A stretch of DNA of 64,000 bases from Alienimonas californiensis (GCF_007743815.1 NZ_CP036265.1:832501-896500), one strand, 5' to 3'. Shown: positions 1-9,906, counted from the first letter of the stretch. Numbers and translations: made by a program. Notes: generated by a model not told the origin, from the sequence alone.

Positions 1-1240
1 TGACGTCCAGGACGTCCGTGTAGAGCTTCAGCCGGTCCCCCAAAGCGTCCACCACCCGGCCGACGTACTCCACGTCGACGTTCGCGTAGCCGGCCCGGTG
101 CAGGATCGCCGTGCAGGTCCGTACCTTGTCCTCCCGCGGGCGGCGGCTCATCCATTCGGACTGGAAGGAGAACAGCTTGTCCGGGTCCAGCCCCGCCGGG
201 TTCTTGACGACGCGGTCGAGGGTGAAGTTCTCCGCGACGGTGTCGCGGGACATGATCTCCGTGTGGTCGTCCAGGCTCCACCCCAGCCGGGCCAGGGCGT
301 TGGTGAGGGCTTCGGGCAGGTAGCCCATCTCCTCGTAGAACCGCACCATGACCGGGTTCAGGTCCTCGCCCAGCTCCAGGCCGAGCTTCGGCAGGCGATC
401 GGCGGCGCTGTCGAACAGTTTGCGGAAGGACTTGTTGTCGCGGTACTTCGCCAGGTCCCGCTTGCTCAGCTTGCGGTTGGTGCCCGGGGCGGTGACGAAC
501 GGGATATGGGCGAACGTGGGAACCGGCTCGCCCAGCGCCTCGAACAGCAACGTCTGGATCGGCACGTTGGAGAGGTGCTCCTCCGCCCGGACGACGTGGG
601 TGATCTGCATCGCCGCGTCGTCGACGACGCTGGCAAAATTGTACAGCGGGCTGCCGTCCGCCCGGGCCAGCACGGGGTCCGGCAGCAGGGCGCCGTCCCA
701 GCTCACCTCGCCGCGGACTGCGTCCGTGACCGTGATCGTGCGGTCGCGGGGGACCTTCAACCGGACGACGTGCGACTGCCCCGCCTCGACCAGCCCCGCG
801 ACCTCGTTCTCGGACAGTTCCAGCGACCGCCGGTTGGTCACGTACGGTTTGCCCGCCGCTTGGGCCGCCTCGCGGTCGGCGGCGACCTCCTCGGGGGAGC
901 TGAAGTCCCGGTAGGCGGCGCCGCTGTCCAGCAGCTTTTTGAGGGCCAGCTCGTAGAACTCGCCCCGCTGCGACTGGAAGTACGGCCCGAACGGCCCGCC
1001 GACCTCCGGCCCCTCGTCCCATGCCAGCCCCAGCCAGCGGAAGGCGTCGAGAATCGGGGCGAGGGCGGCGTCGAGGTTGCGGGCCCGGTCGGTGTCGTCG
1101 ACCCGCAGCACGAAGGTGCCCCCCTGCCCGCTCCGCTTGGCGTGTTCGGCCAGCAGCCAGCAGAACAGGGCGGTCCGCATGCCCCCAATATGCATGTAGC
1201 CGGTGGGGCTGGGGGCGAATCGCGTGCGGACGGCGGGCAT
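1..1240 (-). CDS. gltX: Glutamyl-tRNA synthetase, C-terminal part outside window
   Basis: This class I aminoacyl-tRNA synthetase charges tRNA-Glu (or tRNA-Glu/Gln in organisms using the transamidation route) in the cytoplasm. Reading the minus strand from an ATG at 1240 gives a protein beginning [14 protein letters not shown]. The HIGH-type motif is MHIGG at about residues 16-20. The [10 protein letters not shown] block and a KMSKS-type loop reading KLSKRD follow, in the order expected for GltX. About 413 codons are present and the frame stays open to base 1, so the anticodon-binding end and the stop lie outside the window. Typical GltX is 470-510 residues, so roughly 60-100 residues are missing. 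The family call is certain from the N-terminal signature; tRNA specificity is not decidable here. Confidence 0.95.
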   Translation of the reverse strand, partial: MPAVRTRFAPSPTGYMHIGGMRTALFCWLLAEHAKRSGQGGTFVLRVDDTDRARNLDAALAPILDAFRWLGLAWDEGPEVGGPFGPYFQSQRGEFYELALKKLLDSGAAYRDFSSPEEVAADREAAQAAGKPYVTNRRSLELSENEVAGLVEAGQSHVVRLKVPRDRTITVTDAVRGEVSWDGALLPDPVLARADGSPLYNFASVVDDAAMQITHVVRAEEHLSNVPIQTLLFEALGEPVPTFAHIPFVTAPGTNRKLSKRDLAKYRDNKSFRKLFDSAADRLPKLGLELGEDLNPVMVRFYEEMGYLPEALTNALARLGWSLDDHTEIMSRDTVAENFTLDRVVKNPAGLDPDKLFSFQSEWMSRRPREDKVRTCTAILHRAGYANVDVEYVGRVVDALGDRLKLYTDVLDV

Positions 1241-1316
1241 CGGGGACGGAACGTGCGAAGGAAACGGGGGCGGGAACCGTAGCGATCCGCCGGACGCGGT
1301 TCGAGGGGCGGGGGCC

Positions 1317-1367
1317 GCTTGCGGTTTCGCGGCGTTCAGAAAGAACCGGCGCCGCGAAACCGCAAGC
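1317..1367. repeat. Extragenic palindrome, copy 1
   Basis: A perfect 17-bp inverted repeat: GCTTGCGGTTTCGCGGC at 1317-1333 and its complement at 1351-1367, with a 17-nt loop. It lies between gltX (start 1240) and the end of the permease gene (1419). The same arm core recurs as a palindrome at 20301-20357 with a different loop. That points to a dispersed REP-like extragenic element rather than a gene-specific terminator. No T-run follows either side. Confidence 0.75.
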
Positions 1368-1418
1368 GACGACCGGACTGCCCACGGAGACCCGGCCGCT
1401 CCGGGGCGGACTCACGTC

Positions 1419-2774
1419 CTACTCGTGCCGCAGGGCTTCGATCGGGTCCAGCCGGGCGGCGTTGCGGGCGGGGAGGATGCCGAAGATCACCCCGATCCCC
1501 ACGCTGATCAAAAACGACACCGGCAAACTCCACAGGGCGAGCTGCGGTTCGAGGTCGGTCAACATCCCGCCCAGCGGGCCGCCGCCGGCGTTCTCCCGGT
1601 CGCCGGGGCTGCTCTCCAGCACGAAGGTCTGCACCGCCCACTTCACGCCGCGGAAGGCCAGCGGCGTGGACATCCCCAATAAAATACCCGCCACCCCGCC
1701 GGCCCCGCTGAGCACGATCGTCTCCGTGAGGAACTGCTGCAAAATGTCCCCCTGCCGGGCGCCCAGGGCCCGACGGATGCCGATCTCCCGGGTCCGCTCC
1801 GTCACGGTCGCCAGCATGATGTTCATGATGCCGATCCCGCCCACCACCAGACTGATCGCCGCGATGCTGCCGAGCACGATATTGAAGATATCTTTAATTT
1901 GCTCGGCCTGTTCCAACAATTCCTGCGGCACGACGACGGCGTAGTCCCGCTGCGGGTGGGACAGGGCCAGCGTTTCCCGGACGACGGCGGCGGTGGGCAT
2001 CACGTGCTCCGCCCCGTTCACCTGCAGGGTGATCTGGTTCAATTCGACCCGCTCGTAGGTGCTGCCGCCCTGGTTGCGCTGGATGATCAGGTCGCCGATG
2101 CGGGTCTCGAAGGTGTCGATGGGGATATAGATGTCCTTGTCGAACTCCTGCCCGGACAGGCTCCCGCCGACGGCCCCGGTGGCGCCGCGAGGCTGGGCGA
2201 TGCCGACGACCTTATAAAACACCTCGCCGACGCGGACGCGGTCGCCCAGCGGGTCGTCCAGCCCGAACAGTTGCTCCCGGGCGCCGGCCGAGAGCACGCA
2301 GACGGTTTCGGAACCGGCGCGATCCCGGTCGGCGATGAACCGACCGCGGGCGATGTTCAGGCCGGTCAGCGCCGCGTAGTCCGGCGTGACGCCGACCAGG
2401 CGACCGTTCATCTTTTCCTGCAGGCGGCGGAACTCCTGGGCGGCCTCACGGATGGGCACGGCCCGCATCACGTTGTCCAGTGCCTCGAGCCGGCGGAAGT
2501 CGATTCGCCTCAGCCCGTAATCGGCCACCCGGCCGCCGCCGCTCTCCTGGGCCTGCGGCGGCGGTTTGACGGTGCGGACGATCACGTTGGTGGCGCCCAG
2601 CGCGATCACCTGCCGCTGCGCCTGGGCGCTGGCCCCCTCCCCGATCGCCAGCATCGCGATCACGCTGCAAACCCCCAGCACGATGCCCAGCATCGTCAGC
2701 CCGCTGCGCAACTTGTGCAGCATCAGGCTCTTGAGGGCGAACTTGACGGCGCGGATCAGACCTACGGGCGACAT
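1419..2774 (-). CDS. MacB-type ABC transporter permease (FtsX/MacB_PCD)
   Basis: A 451-aa inner-membrane permease of the MacB/LolCE type. It has an N-terminal membrane segment (about residues 15-45, motif [14 protein letters not shown]), a large periplasmic MacB_PCD-like domain (about 50-290) and three C-terminal membrane segments. The family motif [20 protein letters not shown] lies near residue 320, followed by GIRRALGA. Such permeases work with a LolD-like ATPase and a periplasmic adaptor in mechanotransmission export of peptides, lipids or drugs. No ATPase or adaptor is adjacent; the nearest candidates are at 7148-9564 on the same strand, with unrelated genes between. The substrate cannot be inferred. 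Start ATG at 2774. Confidence 0.9.
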   Translation of the reverse strand: MSPVGLIRAVKFALKSLMLHKLRSGLTMLGIVLGVCSVIAMLAIGEGASAQAQRQVIALGATNVIVRTVKPPPQAQESGGGRVADYGLRRIDFRRLEALDNVMRAVPIREAAQEFRRLQEKMNGRLVGVTPDYAALTGLNIARGRFIADRDRAGSETVCVLSAGAREQLFGLDDPLGDRVRVGEVFYKVVGIAQPRGATGAVGGSLSGQEFDKDIYIPIDTFETRIGDLIIQRNQGGSTYERVELNQITLQVNGAEHVMPTAAVVRETLALSHPQRDYAVVVPQELLEQAEQIKDIFNIVLGSIAAISLVVGGIGIMNIMLATVTERTREIGIRRALGARQGDILQQFLTETIVLSGAGGVAGILLGMSTPLAFRGVKWAVQTFVLESSPGDRENAGGGPLGGMLTDLEPQLALWSLPVSFLISVGIGVIFGILPARNAARLDPIEALRHE

Positions 2775-2830
2775 GCGCTCATCTTACTGACCCGCCCGCC
2801 CCCGGGCGAACGCCGGTCCGGCGGCGCCCG

Positions 2831-3538
2831 TCATCCGTCCACGTCCTGCGGGGCCTCCTCCGGCCCGTCGCCGTCGTCTCGCATTTCCGGCTCCTCCTTC
2901 GGGCCCGTGAACCGGACCTCCGTCGGCACGGTCCGCCAGTCGTCCGGGTAGGTGATCGCCTCGTACACGTCCGGCCGATACCCCTCCAGGTCGACCGCGC
3001 GTGTCAGCACGTCCCGGACCGGCATGTCGGTCACGTCGACGGACACGGGGGAAGTGTTGTCGTCAGGCGGGACGGGGATAGGGAACATGATGACGTCGCC
3101 GACCGCACCGCCGGTCGTCTTCTTGAGCTGCTCCATGAACCCGTGGACCTTCCCCTCATATTTGATCGTGACCTTTTGCGTGAGCGGGTAGTCCTTCCGT
3201 GTCATCAGGGAGGTTTCGACCAGGTGGACGACGGGCATGGCCGGCCCGCCGTCCGGGGCGGGCACGGAACTCTGGAGGACCGTGACGCCGGGCAGTTCGG
3301 CCTTCAACTTCTTCACCAGTTCGTCGACCGTCCGCACCGCCCCCGGCGTGACCATCGGGAGGCTCAAAAGAGACCGGAACTCCCGGGTGTCCGCCCGCCG
3401 TTCGATCGTCACGCGAACGCGGAGCGTCTCCGGCAGGTCGTGCAGGTACCCGATGAGACCGACTGTGGCCCGCTCCCCGCCGGCGTCGGCGGCAGGCGGC
3501 GGGAGGACGGCCAAGGCGGCGACGGCGAGCGGGAGCAT
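2831..3538 (-). CDS. Secreted hypothetical protein
   Basis: I do not recognise a family. The chosen start (ATG at 3538) gives a 235-aa protein with a short hydrophobic signal peptide (MLPLAVAALAVLPPPAADA), so it is probably exported. An upstream in-frame start would overlap the end of the phosphatase gene and add an Arg/Pro-rich leader that does not look coding. The mature part has alternating short beta-rich stretches (RATVGLIGYLH, LRVRVTIERRA, KVTIKYEGKVHGFM), and the C-terminal 30 residues are acidic and low in complexity. The motif around VDVTDMPVRDVL recalls short secretin/STN-like repeats, but this is weak. It lies 133 bp downstream of the PhoD gene on the same strand. Confidence 0.6.
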   Translation of the reverse strand: MLPLAVAALAVLPPPAADAGGERATVGLIGYLHDLPETLRVRVTIERRADTREFRSLLSLPMVTPGAVRTVDELVKKLKAELPGVTVLQSSVPAPDGGPAMPVVHLVETSLMTRKDYPLTQKVTIKYEGKVHGFMEQLKKTTGGAVGDVIMFPIPVPPDDNTSPVSVDVTDMPVRDVLTRAVDLEGYRPDVYEAITYPDDWRTVPTEVRFTGPKEEPEMRDDGDGPEEAPQDVDG

Positions 3539-3671
3539 GGTGCGACGGCGGGCAGGCGAGGACCAGGGCGGGCGCCGCGACGGGGCAGAACATCGGACCT
3601 CTCCGAAACGGGCGGCAGCGTCCCGGACGCTCAACGCGTCCGAGACGCACGGCCGCCAGGGTACCGCCCCC

Positions 3672-5234
3672 TCACGTCGGTTGCAGGCCGGGGCGGCCGC
3701 TTTCGACGGTGAAGGAGGCCCGCGTCGTCGCCGGGCTGCCGGGCTGGGTGACATATTCCAGCACGCGGTAGTCCGTGGTCCATTTCTCCGGCGTGACCTC
3801 GCAGCGAACGTAGCCGCGTTCGTCGTTATAGAACTTCACGAACGGGTTCTCCGCGAGCAGCTCCTCCCCGCCGCGGGGCAGTTGCGAACCGTTCCCGCCG
3901 GAGGTGATCGAGGTGCCGACGAACTCCGTGGCGACAGTGGGCGAGTCCGGGTCGCCGTGGTCCAACTTCAATTCGTTGGCGAAGTTCTTGTGGATGTCCC
4001 CGGTCAGCACGACGGGGTTGGGGATCTTGCGTTCGTGCAGGAAGTCCGCGATGCCCTGCCGTTCGCTGTCGTAGCCGGGCCACTGGTCCATCGACTGCTT
4101 GACCCCCTCGCCGGGTTCCCGGTCCACCGGGGCCATCATCACCTGCTGGGCGAGGACGTTCCAATGGGAGACCGACGTCAGCAGCCCCTCGGCGAGCCAG
4201 CCGTGCTGCTGCTTGCCCAGCAGGGTGCCGGCGGGGTCGGCGGACTCGTCGCCGGGGGCCTTCAATCCGTCTCCGGCCGGCTGGTCGCTGCGGTACTGGC
4301 GGGTGTCCAGCACGAAGAACTCCGCCAGCCGCCCAAACGGCACGCGGCGATACAGCTGCATGTCCGGCCCGCGGGGCACGGCGCTCCGCCGCAGCGGCAT
4401 GTGTTCGTAATACGCCTGATAGGACGCCGCCCGCCGGGTGAGGAAGCGGTACGGGTCGATCCCGTCTTCCTCGGAGATGCCGCCGGCGTAGTTATTGTCG
4501 AACTCGTGGTCGTCCCAGGTCACCAGCCAGGGACAGGCGGCGTGCATCGCCTGGAGGTCCGGGTCGGTCTTATAGAGCGCGTGCCGGGTGCGGTAATCGT
4601 CCAACGATTCGATTTCGCCGCCGACGTGAATCCGGGCCCGGTTCGGGGCCGCGGCGTACTCGTAGAAGTAATCGCCCAGATGCACCACGGCGTCCAGATC
4701 GTCCTTCAGCATGTGCTGATAGGCCGTGAAATAGCCGGTCTCGTAGTGCTGGCAGGAGGCGAAGGCGAACCGGAACTTGTCCGGCAGCGCGGTCGCCGCC
4801 GGGAAGGTGCGGGCCCGGCCGACGGGGCTGACGGCGTCGCCGACGGTGAAGCGATAGAAGTACCAGCGGTCCGGCGGGAGCCCCTCGACCTCCACGTGCA
4901 CGCTGTGCCCGAGCTGCGGCGTGGCGATCGCCGTGCCCTTTTGAACCGGCTTCGAGAAGGCTTCGTCCTCGGCGATTTCCCAGCGGACCTCGACGAGTTC
5001 CGGCGGCATCCCCCCGCCCTCCAGCGGCTGCGGGGCGAGCCGCGTCCAGATCACGAACCCGTCCGCCGCCGGATCGCCGGAGGCCACGCCCAGCGTGAAC
5101 GGGTCGTCGGCGAAGGCCAGCCGCCGCCGCACGGCGCCCTCCGCCGTCCGCCCCCACCCGGGGACCAACAACGCGGAGCCGCCCGCGGCGCTCACCCATT
5201 TGACGAAGGAACGACGATCGTGGGGATGAGACAT
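3672..5234 (-). CDS. phoD: PhoD-type alkaline phosphatase/phosphodiesterase, Tat-exported
   Basis: A 520-aa metallophosphoesterase of the PhoD family, which hydrolyses phosphate mono- and diesters outside the cytoplasm. The N-terminus carries a twin-arginine signal (DRRSFVKWVSAAGG, about residues 6-19). An Ig-like PhoD_N domain follows (FTLGVASGDP, VIWTRL), then the catalytic metal-ligand blocks HLGDYFYEY, TWDDHEFDNN and TGDIHKN in the expected order. The start at 5234 is chosen because it puts the Tat motif at the N-terminus; a longer frame to 5408 has a non-coding-like leader. PhoD enzymes usually bind Ca and Fe. No Pho-box could be identified by eye. Confidence 0.93.
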   Translation of the reverse strand: MSHPHDRRSFVKWVSAAGGSALLVPGWGRTAEGAVRRRLAFADDPFTLGVASGDPAADGFVIWTRLAPQPLEGGGMPPELVEVRWEIAEDEAFSKPVQKGTAIATPQLGHSVHVEVEGLPPDRWYFYRFTVGDAVSPVGRARTFPAATALPDKFRFAFASCQHYETGYFTAYQHMLKDDLDAVVHLGDYFYEYAAAPNRARIHVGGEIESLDDYRTRHALYKTDPDLQAMHAACPWLVTWDDHEFDNNYAGGISEEDGIDPYRFLTRRAASYQAYYEHMPLRRSAVPRGPDMQLYRRVPFGRLAEFFVLDTRQYRSDQPAGDGLKAPGDESADPAGTLLGKQQHGWLAEGLLTSVSHWNVLAQQVMMAPVDREPGEGVKQSMDQWPGYDSERQGIADFLHERKIPNPVVLTGDIHKNFANELKLDHGDPDSPTVATEFVGTSITSGGNGSQLPRGGEELLAENPFVKFYNDERGYVRCEVTPEKWTTDYRVLEYVTQPGSPATTRASFTVESGRPGLQPT

Positions 5235-5442
5235 GGGACGACGTCCGAGGGAGGCGCGGGAGAGGGAGTGACAACGCCCTGAGTGTTGCCGGAGAGGGCT
5301 GCGGAGCACCACCGGGCGCGGCAGCCCGTCGCCTGTCCTGCGGGAGCGGTCGCCACCAGCAGACTGCCGACCTACCATCGTCGCGGGGGCCGCTCCGCCC
5401 CAGTCCAACCTTCACCAGATCGTTCGACAGGTCGCTCAATCC

Positions 5443-5634
5443 ATGTCCCACGTCACCTCCCGCCCGATTGCCCCTTTCGCGGCTCTGCCGCTGTTGTTCG
5501 TCTGCACCATTCCCGCCCTCGTCGGCTGTGAGGGCGAGGCGGAAGACGGCCAAGCCATCCAGACGAGGACCCCCGCGGAAAATGCGGAGCGAGCTCAGGA
5601 GATGAATCGCAAGGCGCTGCAGGAAGCGAATTAA
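5443..5634 (+). CDS. Small predicted lipoprotein (63 aa)
   Basis: A short reading frame with a hydrophobic N-terminal segment and a lipobox-like ALVGC (Cys at about residue 29). An acidic, Gln/Asn-rich tail follows, ending in a helical stretch (ENAERAQEMNRKALQEAN). The arrangement matches small planctomycete lipoproteins anchored to a membrane. It starts 208 bp from the divergent PhoD start, so the intergenic region could hold both promoters. No family is recognised, and the small size keeps confidence moderate. Confidence 0.55.
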   Translation: MSHVTSRPIAPFAALPLLFVCTIPALVGCEGEAEDGQAIQTRTPAENAERAQEMNRKALQEAN

Positions 5635-5740
5635 ACCGCTGACGAGCCGACGACGCGGCATGACGAGGGAGACTCGTCCGTGGCGCTCGGAGGTCTTGAG
5701 CCGACCCTCGAACGATTCCAGCGGCCCGCGAATCGGCCAA

Positions 5741-5779
5741 CGAAAAAAGCCCCCCGTCTCAGGACGTGGGGGCTTCTCT
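5741..5779 (-). terminator. Rho-independent terminator of the DUF1559 gene
   Basis: On the minus strand the sequence past the stop at 5837 forms an AAGCCCCC/GGGGGCTT stem with a loop of about 12 nt, followed by six T residues (the A-run at 5743-5748 on the plus strand). Stem and U-tract are both present and correctly oriented for the DUF1559 gene. Confidence 0.8.
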
Positions 5780-5836
5780 CTCGACGATCGCCGCCTGATG
5801 CCGACGGCGAAGCGGGATCTCGCAACTCGTGGACGA

Positions 5837-6958
5837 TCAGAAATCGCCCATCACTTCGCCGCCCGCCCGAGTTCCCAAGGCGCCCCAGACGCCGTACGGA
5901 CTGGGCCCGCTCGTCGGCAGCTCCGACGTTTGCGTTCCCGCTTCGATCGTTTCGGAGATGAACCGGACCGAGCCGTCGCCCAGGCAGATCTGGAGCCCGC
6001 CGGTGTGATAACTGGTCGCCGTCAGCATGCCGGCCCCCTTGTGGTGGGTGCCGTTCTGGCAACTCGGGCCGTTCGGGGGGACGGCCGTGATGAATCCGGT
6101 ACTCGGCGCGTCGCCGCTGTGCCAGTTCTCGCCGCGGGGGTTGGTGTTCGTCCCGCTTGGGTAGTAACCGGGGTTGGCGTCGTCGGTGGCGCTCGACACG
6201 CATTCCGCCGGGTCGCGAATCTCAGGACCCCCGAACACGCCGACGCGGCCGAGGTGAGACAACGTCTGCTCGGAACGGGCGATCTCGCCGACCAGCACCG
6301 TATTGGTGGTCCCGTCGCGCAAAGACCTCATTCCCCGCCATTCGTAATGACCAAACACGCCGCGGTTACTGGCGTACGAATTGCCGGACGCCCCCGGGTC
6401 CAGGTTGGTCGAGTTGTAGTTGCGGGCGCCTTGGGCGTTGTCGCCCCAGCAGGCGGCGTAGTTGGTGTCGCCCGCGTCCAGCGACTGCTTCCCGTCGGAC
6501 GGACAAAGGATGGCGCCGATTTGCGCCTGGTACGGTTTGTAGTTGAACGTCCAGAACGGCGGCCCCATCGCGGGCCAGACGTCCGGTTCGCCGGACTGCA
6601 CGTCCTCGTTGACCAGCGGCCGGCTGATCTGGTTCCACAACGCCGTCTGATCGAGGTAAGGCAGGATGAAGACGAGCCAACCCGCCCGGTGAGCGTTCCC
6701 GGTGCTGCCGTCCGGGTTCTTACTGAGGCTGGTCCCCGAGTTTCCGGCGGGAAACAGCTTGTAGGTGCTGTGATAGTTGTGCATCGCCAACCCAATCTGC
6801 TTCAGATTGTTCTGGCACTGGGCCCGCCGCGCCGCCTCGCGCGCCTGCTGCACCGCCGGGAGCAACAGCGAAACGAGAATGGCGATGATCGCGATCACGA
6901 CCAACAGTTCAATCAGCGTGAAGCCGACGCGTGACGAACGTCTACGGGAGCGGGACAT
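5837..6958 (-). CDS. DUF1559 pseudopilin-like protein (1)
   Basis: A 373-aa member of the DUF1559 family, heavily expanded in planctomycetes. It begins with a type IV pilin/type II secretion methylation motif ([25 protein letters not shown], Gly12/Phe13). The signature AREAARRAQCQNNLKQIGLAMHNY follows. The C-terminus carries the usual GDGSVRFISETI block and a closing short Gly-rich segment. Such proteins are expected to be processed by prepilin peptidase and sit in the inner membrane with the domain outside; their exact function is unknown. Own terminator at 5741-5779. Two paralogues lie at 10609-11616 and 14668-15996. Confidence 0.93.
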   Translation of the reverse strand: MSRSRRRSSRVGFTLIELLVVIAIIAILVSLLLPAVQQAREAARRAQCQNNLKQIGLAMHNYHSTYKLFPAGNSGTSLSKNPDGSTGNAHRAGWLVFILPYLDQTALWNQISRPLVNEDVQSGEPDVWPAMGPPFWTFNYKPYQAQIGAILCPSDGKQSLDAGDTNYAACWGDNAQGARNYNSTNLDPGASGNSYASNRGVFGHYEWRGMRSLRDGTTNTVLVGEIARSEQTLSHLGRVGVFGGPEIRDPAECVSSATDDANPGYYPSGTNTNPRGENWHSGDAPSTGFITAVPPNGPSCQNGTHHKGAGMLTATSYHTGGLQICLGDGSVRFISETIEAGTQTSELPTSGPSPYGVWGALGTRAGGEVMGDF

Positions 6959-7147
6959 GTTGGAAAGGGGGATTAGGAAGAGACGGGAACGCTCTGCGTG
7001 GAGAGTGAAAGGCGTAATGCCTTCGGAGATCTCGCTACCGTTCGAGGCTATGCGCGTCGCCGCTCCGAGTCAATTGGAGCGTTCGTTCACGTTGATGCGT
7101 CTCCCGTCGGAGCCGCCGGCCCAAAGCAAGGCCGTAGCGAAGCTCCC

Positions 7148-7864
7148 TCAGCCCGGGAAGATGCCCTCGCCGGCGATCTGGCCGTCGCGCATATAGATGC
7201 TGCGTTTCGCCCGCTCCGCGACGTTCGGCTCGTGGGTGACCATGATGATCGTGCGACCCTCGTCGCGGTTCAATTCGTCGAACAACGCGAGGATCTCCTC
7301 CTCCGTTTTGCTGTCCAGGTTCCCGGTGGGTTCGTCGGCGAGGATAATCTCCGGGTCGTTGACCAGCGCCCGGGCGATGGCGACGCGCTGCTGCTGGCCG
7401 CCGGAGAGCTGGAACGGCTTGTGGTCCAACCGCCCGCCCAAGCCCACGCGGTCGGCGAGGGCTTCGATCCGCACATGGTCCGCGGGGGTGATCTCCCGGC
7501 CGCCGGACTCCTCGCTGCGGTAGTGCAGCGGGACCTCGATATTCTCCAGCACGGAGTACTGGGGGATCAGGTTGTAGCTCTGAAAGATGAACCCGATCAG
7601 CCGGTTGCGGGCCTCGGAGAGGGCGTCGTCGTCCAGTTGGGCGACGTCGTCGCCGCCCAGGAAATACTGGCCGCCGGTGGGGCGGTCGAGGGCGCCGAGC
7701 AGGTTCAGCATCGTGCTCTTGCCGGAGCCGCTGGTGCCCATGATCGCCAGAAAATCCCCGCGGGGGATCTCCAGCGAAACGCCCCGCAGGGCGTGCACGG
7801 TGATCTCGCCGAGATAGTAGTGCTTATGCAGATCGACGATCTCGGCGGCGAGTTCCGACTTCAC
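7148..7864 (-). CDS. ABC transporter ATP-binding protein (LolD/MacB type)
   Basis: A 238-aa ATPase subunit with Walker A GTSGSGKST (about residues 43-51), Q-loop region, ABC signature LSGGQQQR, Walker B ILADEPTGNLD and H-loop MVTHEP. The LADEPTGNLD sequence and the PRGDFLAIMG block are typical of the MacB/LolD/FtsE subgroup that energises export by mechanotransmission. The GTG start at 7864 overlaps the stop of the upstream adaptor gene by 4 nt (GTGA), so the two are translationally coupled. No permease is in this operon; the MacB-like permease at 1419-2774 is the nearest possible partner. Confidence 0.93.
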   Translation of the reverse strand: MKSELAAEIVDLHKHYYLGEITVHALRGVSLEIPRGDFLAIMGTSGSGKSTMLNLLGALDRPTGGQYFLGGDDVAQLDDDALSEARNRLIGFIFQSYNLIPQYSVLENIEVPLHYRSEESGGREITPADHVRIEALADRVGLGGRLDHKPFQLSGGQQQRVAIARALVNDPEIILADEPTGNLDSKTEEEILALFDELNRDEGRTIIMVTHEPNVAERAKRSIYMRDGQIAGEGIFPG

Positions 7865-9564
7865 GGCGTCTCGCTCTCCGTCGCCCCGTCGTTCCCCGAC
7901 TCCCGGTCGCTCTCCGTCGCCCCGTCGGTCTCCGTCGCGTCGGTCTCCGTCGCGTCGGTCTCCGTGTCCTCGGACGCGGTCACGCCGAGGCTCTGCGGGG
8001 CCTCGGCGTTCCCGGGTTCGGGCGGGGTCTCGGCGGCGGCGGCCTCGCGTTCTTCCCGCAATCCGGTCGCCTTGGCGCCGAGGCGCTGTTCGAGGTCGCT
8101 CAGTTGATCGGCGAAGTGGGTGCGGGGGCTCATGACGACCTGCTCGCCGGCCTCCAGCCCGCTGAGGATCTCCACGGCGGTCTCGTTGGCGACCCCGATG
8201 GTCACTTCCCGGCGCTCCGGGCTGCGGGGGGCGAGGACGAAGGCGAACCGCTTCCCGCCGACGCTCACGATGCTTTGCATCGGGGCCTGGAGCACGTCGC
8301 TGCGACTCTCGACCAGAATCTCCAGTTCGCAGGTCAGCCCCGGCTTGAGCTTGGGATCGCCGGGGCCGAGCGGGTCCAGTTCGACCGTCGCCTCGTATTC
8401 CTTCAGATCGCTGCGGAGCCAGCTGCCGCTGACCGGCACGCTGGAGACGGCCGTCACCACGCCGCGGAACTCGCGGTCCGGGTAGGCGTCCACCCGGGCG
8501 ATCGCCGGCAGGCCGGTATTAATCTGGGAAATCTGGGACTCGTGAATCTTGGCGTTCACCTTGATCCGCGAGAGGTCCGGCAATTTGACGAGGTCCTGCC
8601 GGGGGAAGACGGTGGCGCCCTTCTCGACGGACTGATCCTCCCCGCGGCGGCTCTCCTGGGAGACGTACACCACTTCCCCGGCCTGCGGGGCGTAGATGCT
8701 GGTGGCGTCCAACTGGCGCTTCGTGCGGGCGAAGTTCGCCTCCTCCACCTCGAGCGTCAGCCGAGCGGCCTCCAGTTCCGCCTGGGCCTGGGCGAGGGCG
8801 GCTTTCGTCTGGGCCTTGACGCGTTCGACGTTCCGGTCGGTCTCCGTCTTGTTTTCCCGCAGCTCCGCGAGCGTGCGGGGCTTGGTGTACTGCTCCAAGA
8901 CGCGGAGGCCCTCCCGGGCGGCGTTCACGTCGATCTGGGCCTGGTTGACGGCGATCCGCTTCGTCTCGACTTCGTTGAGGGCCTGATAGCCCTTCTTCGC
9001 CATCCGCTTGCTGAACTCGTAGTCTTCCTCTGCCTGGGAGAGCGTTTCCCGGGCGACGGACAGCTCGCCCTCCAATTTCTGCCGCTCCTGTTCGTACTCC
9101 CCGTCCTCGTACTTGGACAGGTCGAGCGCGGCGAGGGTTTTCGCCAGCGCGGCGGTGGCGACGTCGGATTCGTTCTGCTTCAGAACGATCTCGAGGTTCT
9201 GCGTCGCCGTCTCGAAGGCGGCCCGGGCCTGCGTGACCTTCAACTGGTCCTCCTGAAGCTCTTCCTCGACCGGCACCGCGTCGAGCTGCAGGATCAGATC
9301 GCCCTCCTCGACCATCGTGCCGGCCGGCAGCAGGGAGACGATCGTGGTGCTCTCGCCGGTCTCGTTGGAGAGCACGACGCTGTTGACCGCGTCCAGTTCG
9401 CCCTTCTCGCGGACGGTCACCCGGAACGGCCCCCCCACCACCGTCTGCGGGGCGTAGCGGGTCATGTCCTCCTCCGCCCCCACGAAGCCGGCGAACAGCC
9501 CGCTGTACGCCAGCGCCGCCAACGCCGCGCAGGTTCCCAACCCGATCAGCAGCGCCTTATTCAA
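7861..9564 (-). CDS. HlyD/MacA-type periplasmic adaptor protein
   Basis: A membrane fusion (adaptor) protein of about 567 aa that would link an inner-membrane transporter to an outer-membrane exit. A TTG start at 9564 gives an N-terminus MNKALLIGLGTCAALAALAYSG, a single membrane anchor. The earlier in-frame start at 9765 adds a Pro/Arg-rich leader that does not look coding. Next come a lipoyl-like half (VVLSNETGESTTI, MVEEGDLILQLD) and a long coiled-coil hairpin (about residues 90-290; Glu/Lys/Ala-rich heptads). The second lipoyl/beta-barrel region is PQAGEVVYV to GLPAIARVDAYPDREFRGVV. The C-terminal 60 residues are a Thr/Glu/Asp-rich tail with short ATETD-type repeats, unusual for the family. 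The start codon is uncertain. Confidence 0.88.
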   Translation of the reverse strand: MNKALLIGLGTCAALAALAYSGLFAGFVGAEEDMTRYAPQTVVGGPFRVTVREKGELDAVNSVVLSNETGESTTIVSLLPAGTMVEEGDLILQLDAVPVEEELQEDQLKVTQARAAFETATQNLEIVLKQNESDVATAALAKTLAALDLSKYEDGEYEQERQKLEGELSVARETLSQAEEDYEFSKRMAKKGYQALNEVETKRIAVNQAQIDVNAAREGLRVLEQYTKPRTLAELRENKTETDRNVERVKAQTKAALAQAQAELEAARLTLEVEEANFARTKRQLDATSIYAPQAGEVVYVSQESRRGEDQSVEKGATVFPRQDLVKLPDLSRIKVNAKIHESQISQINTGLPAIARVDAYPDREFRGVVTAVSSVPVSGSWLRSDLKEYEATVELDPLGPGDPKLKPGLTCELEILVESRSDVLQAPMQSIVSVGGKRFAFVLAPRSPERREVTIGVANETAVEILSGLEAGEQVVMSPRTHFADQLSDLEQRLGAKATGLREEREAAAAETPPEPGNAEAPQSLGVTASEDTETDATETDATETDGATESDRESGNDGATESETP

Positions 9565-9906
9565 CGAGCCCCGCCTGGTTGACGAAGCCCGCAGCGAACA
9601 GCCCCGGGTCAGAGTGGCACGGCGGGTCACGTCGGGCGCCTTGGGCGTGGGGAGGGGGCGTGGGACGGCAGGCGGCGGCGAGGAACGCCGCGGGCGGGGA
9701 GCACAGTCTAACCGCCGCCGCGGATGCGGGGAGGGGAACGCGGGGGCGCCGTCCGATCTTTTCAACCCCGAACGGTCCGGGTCGTTCCGCTCAAACAGGT
9801 CGACCCCCGGCTCATTTTCCCGTCGACGGGGCGGAGGCCGTGCCGCGGGGCGGCACAGGCGGCTCCCGTCACCAACCGCCCCCGGGTCGGAACGTTCACC
9901 CGCCGC
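9565..9906. other. Intergenic region upstream of the adaptor operon
   Basis: A GC-rich stretch with no convincing gene. It contains a perfect 7-bp-arm palindrome (GTGCCGC/GCGGCAC, 9840-9856) downstream of the YdcZ-like gene on the minus strand; no T-run follows, so it is at best a weak terminator. The promoter of the adaptor-ATPase operon is expected here, but no clear -35/-10 pair was found. Confidence 0.4.

Noticed and set aside
3237..5282. Long plus-strand open frame (over 680 codons) opposite the PhoD gene
   Set aside because: The minus-strand PhoD protein has all catalytic blocks; the plus translation is low-complexity and matches nothing. Long antisense frames are expected at this GC content.
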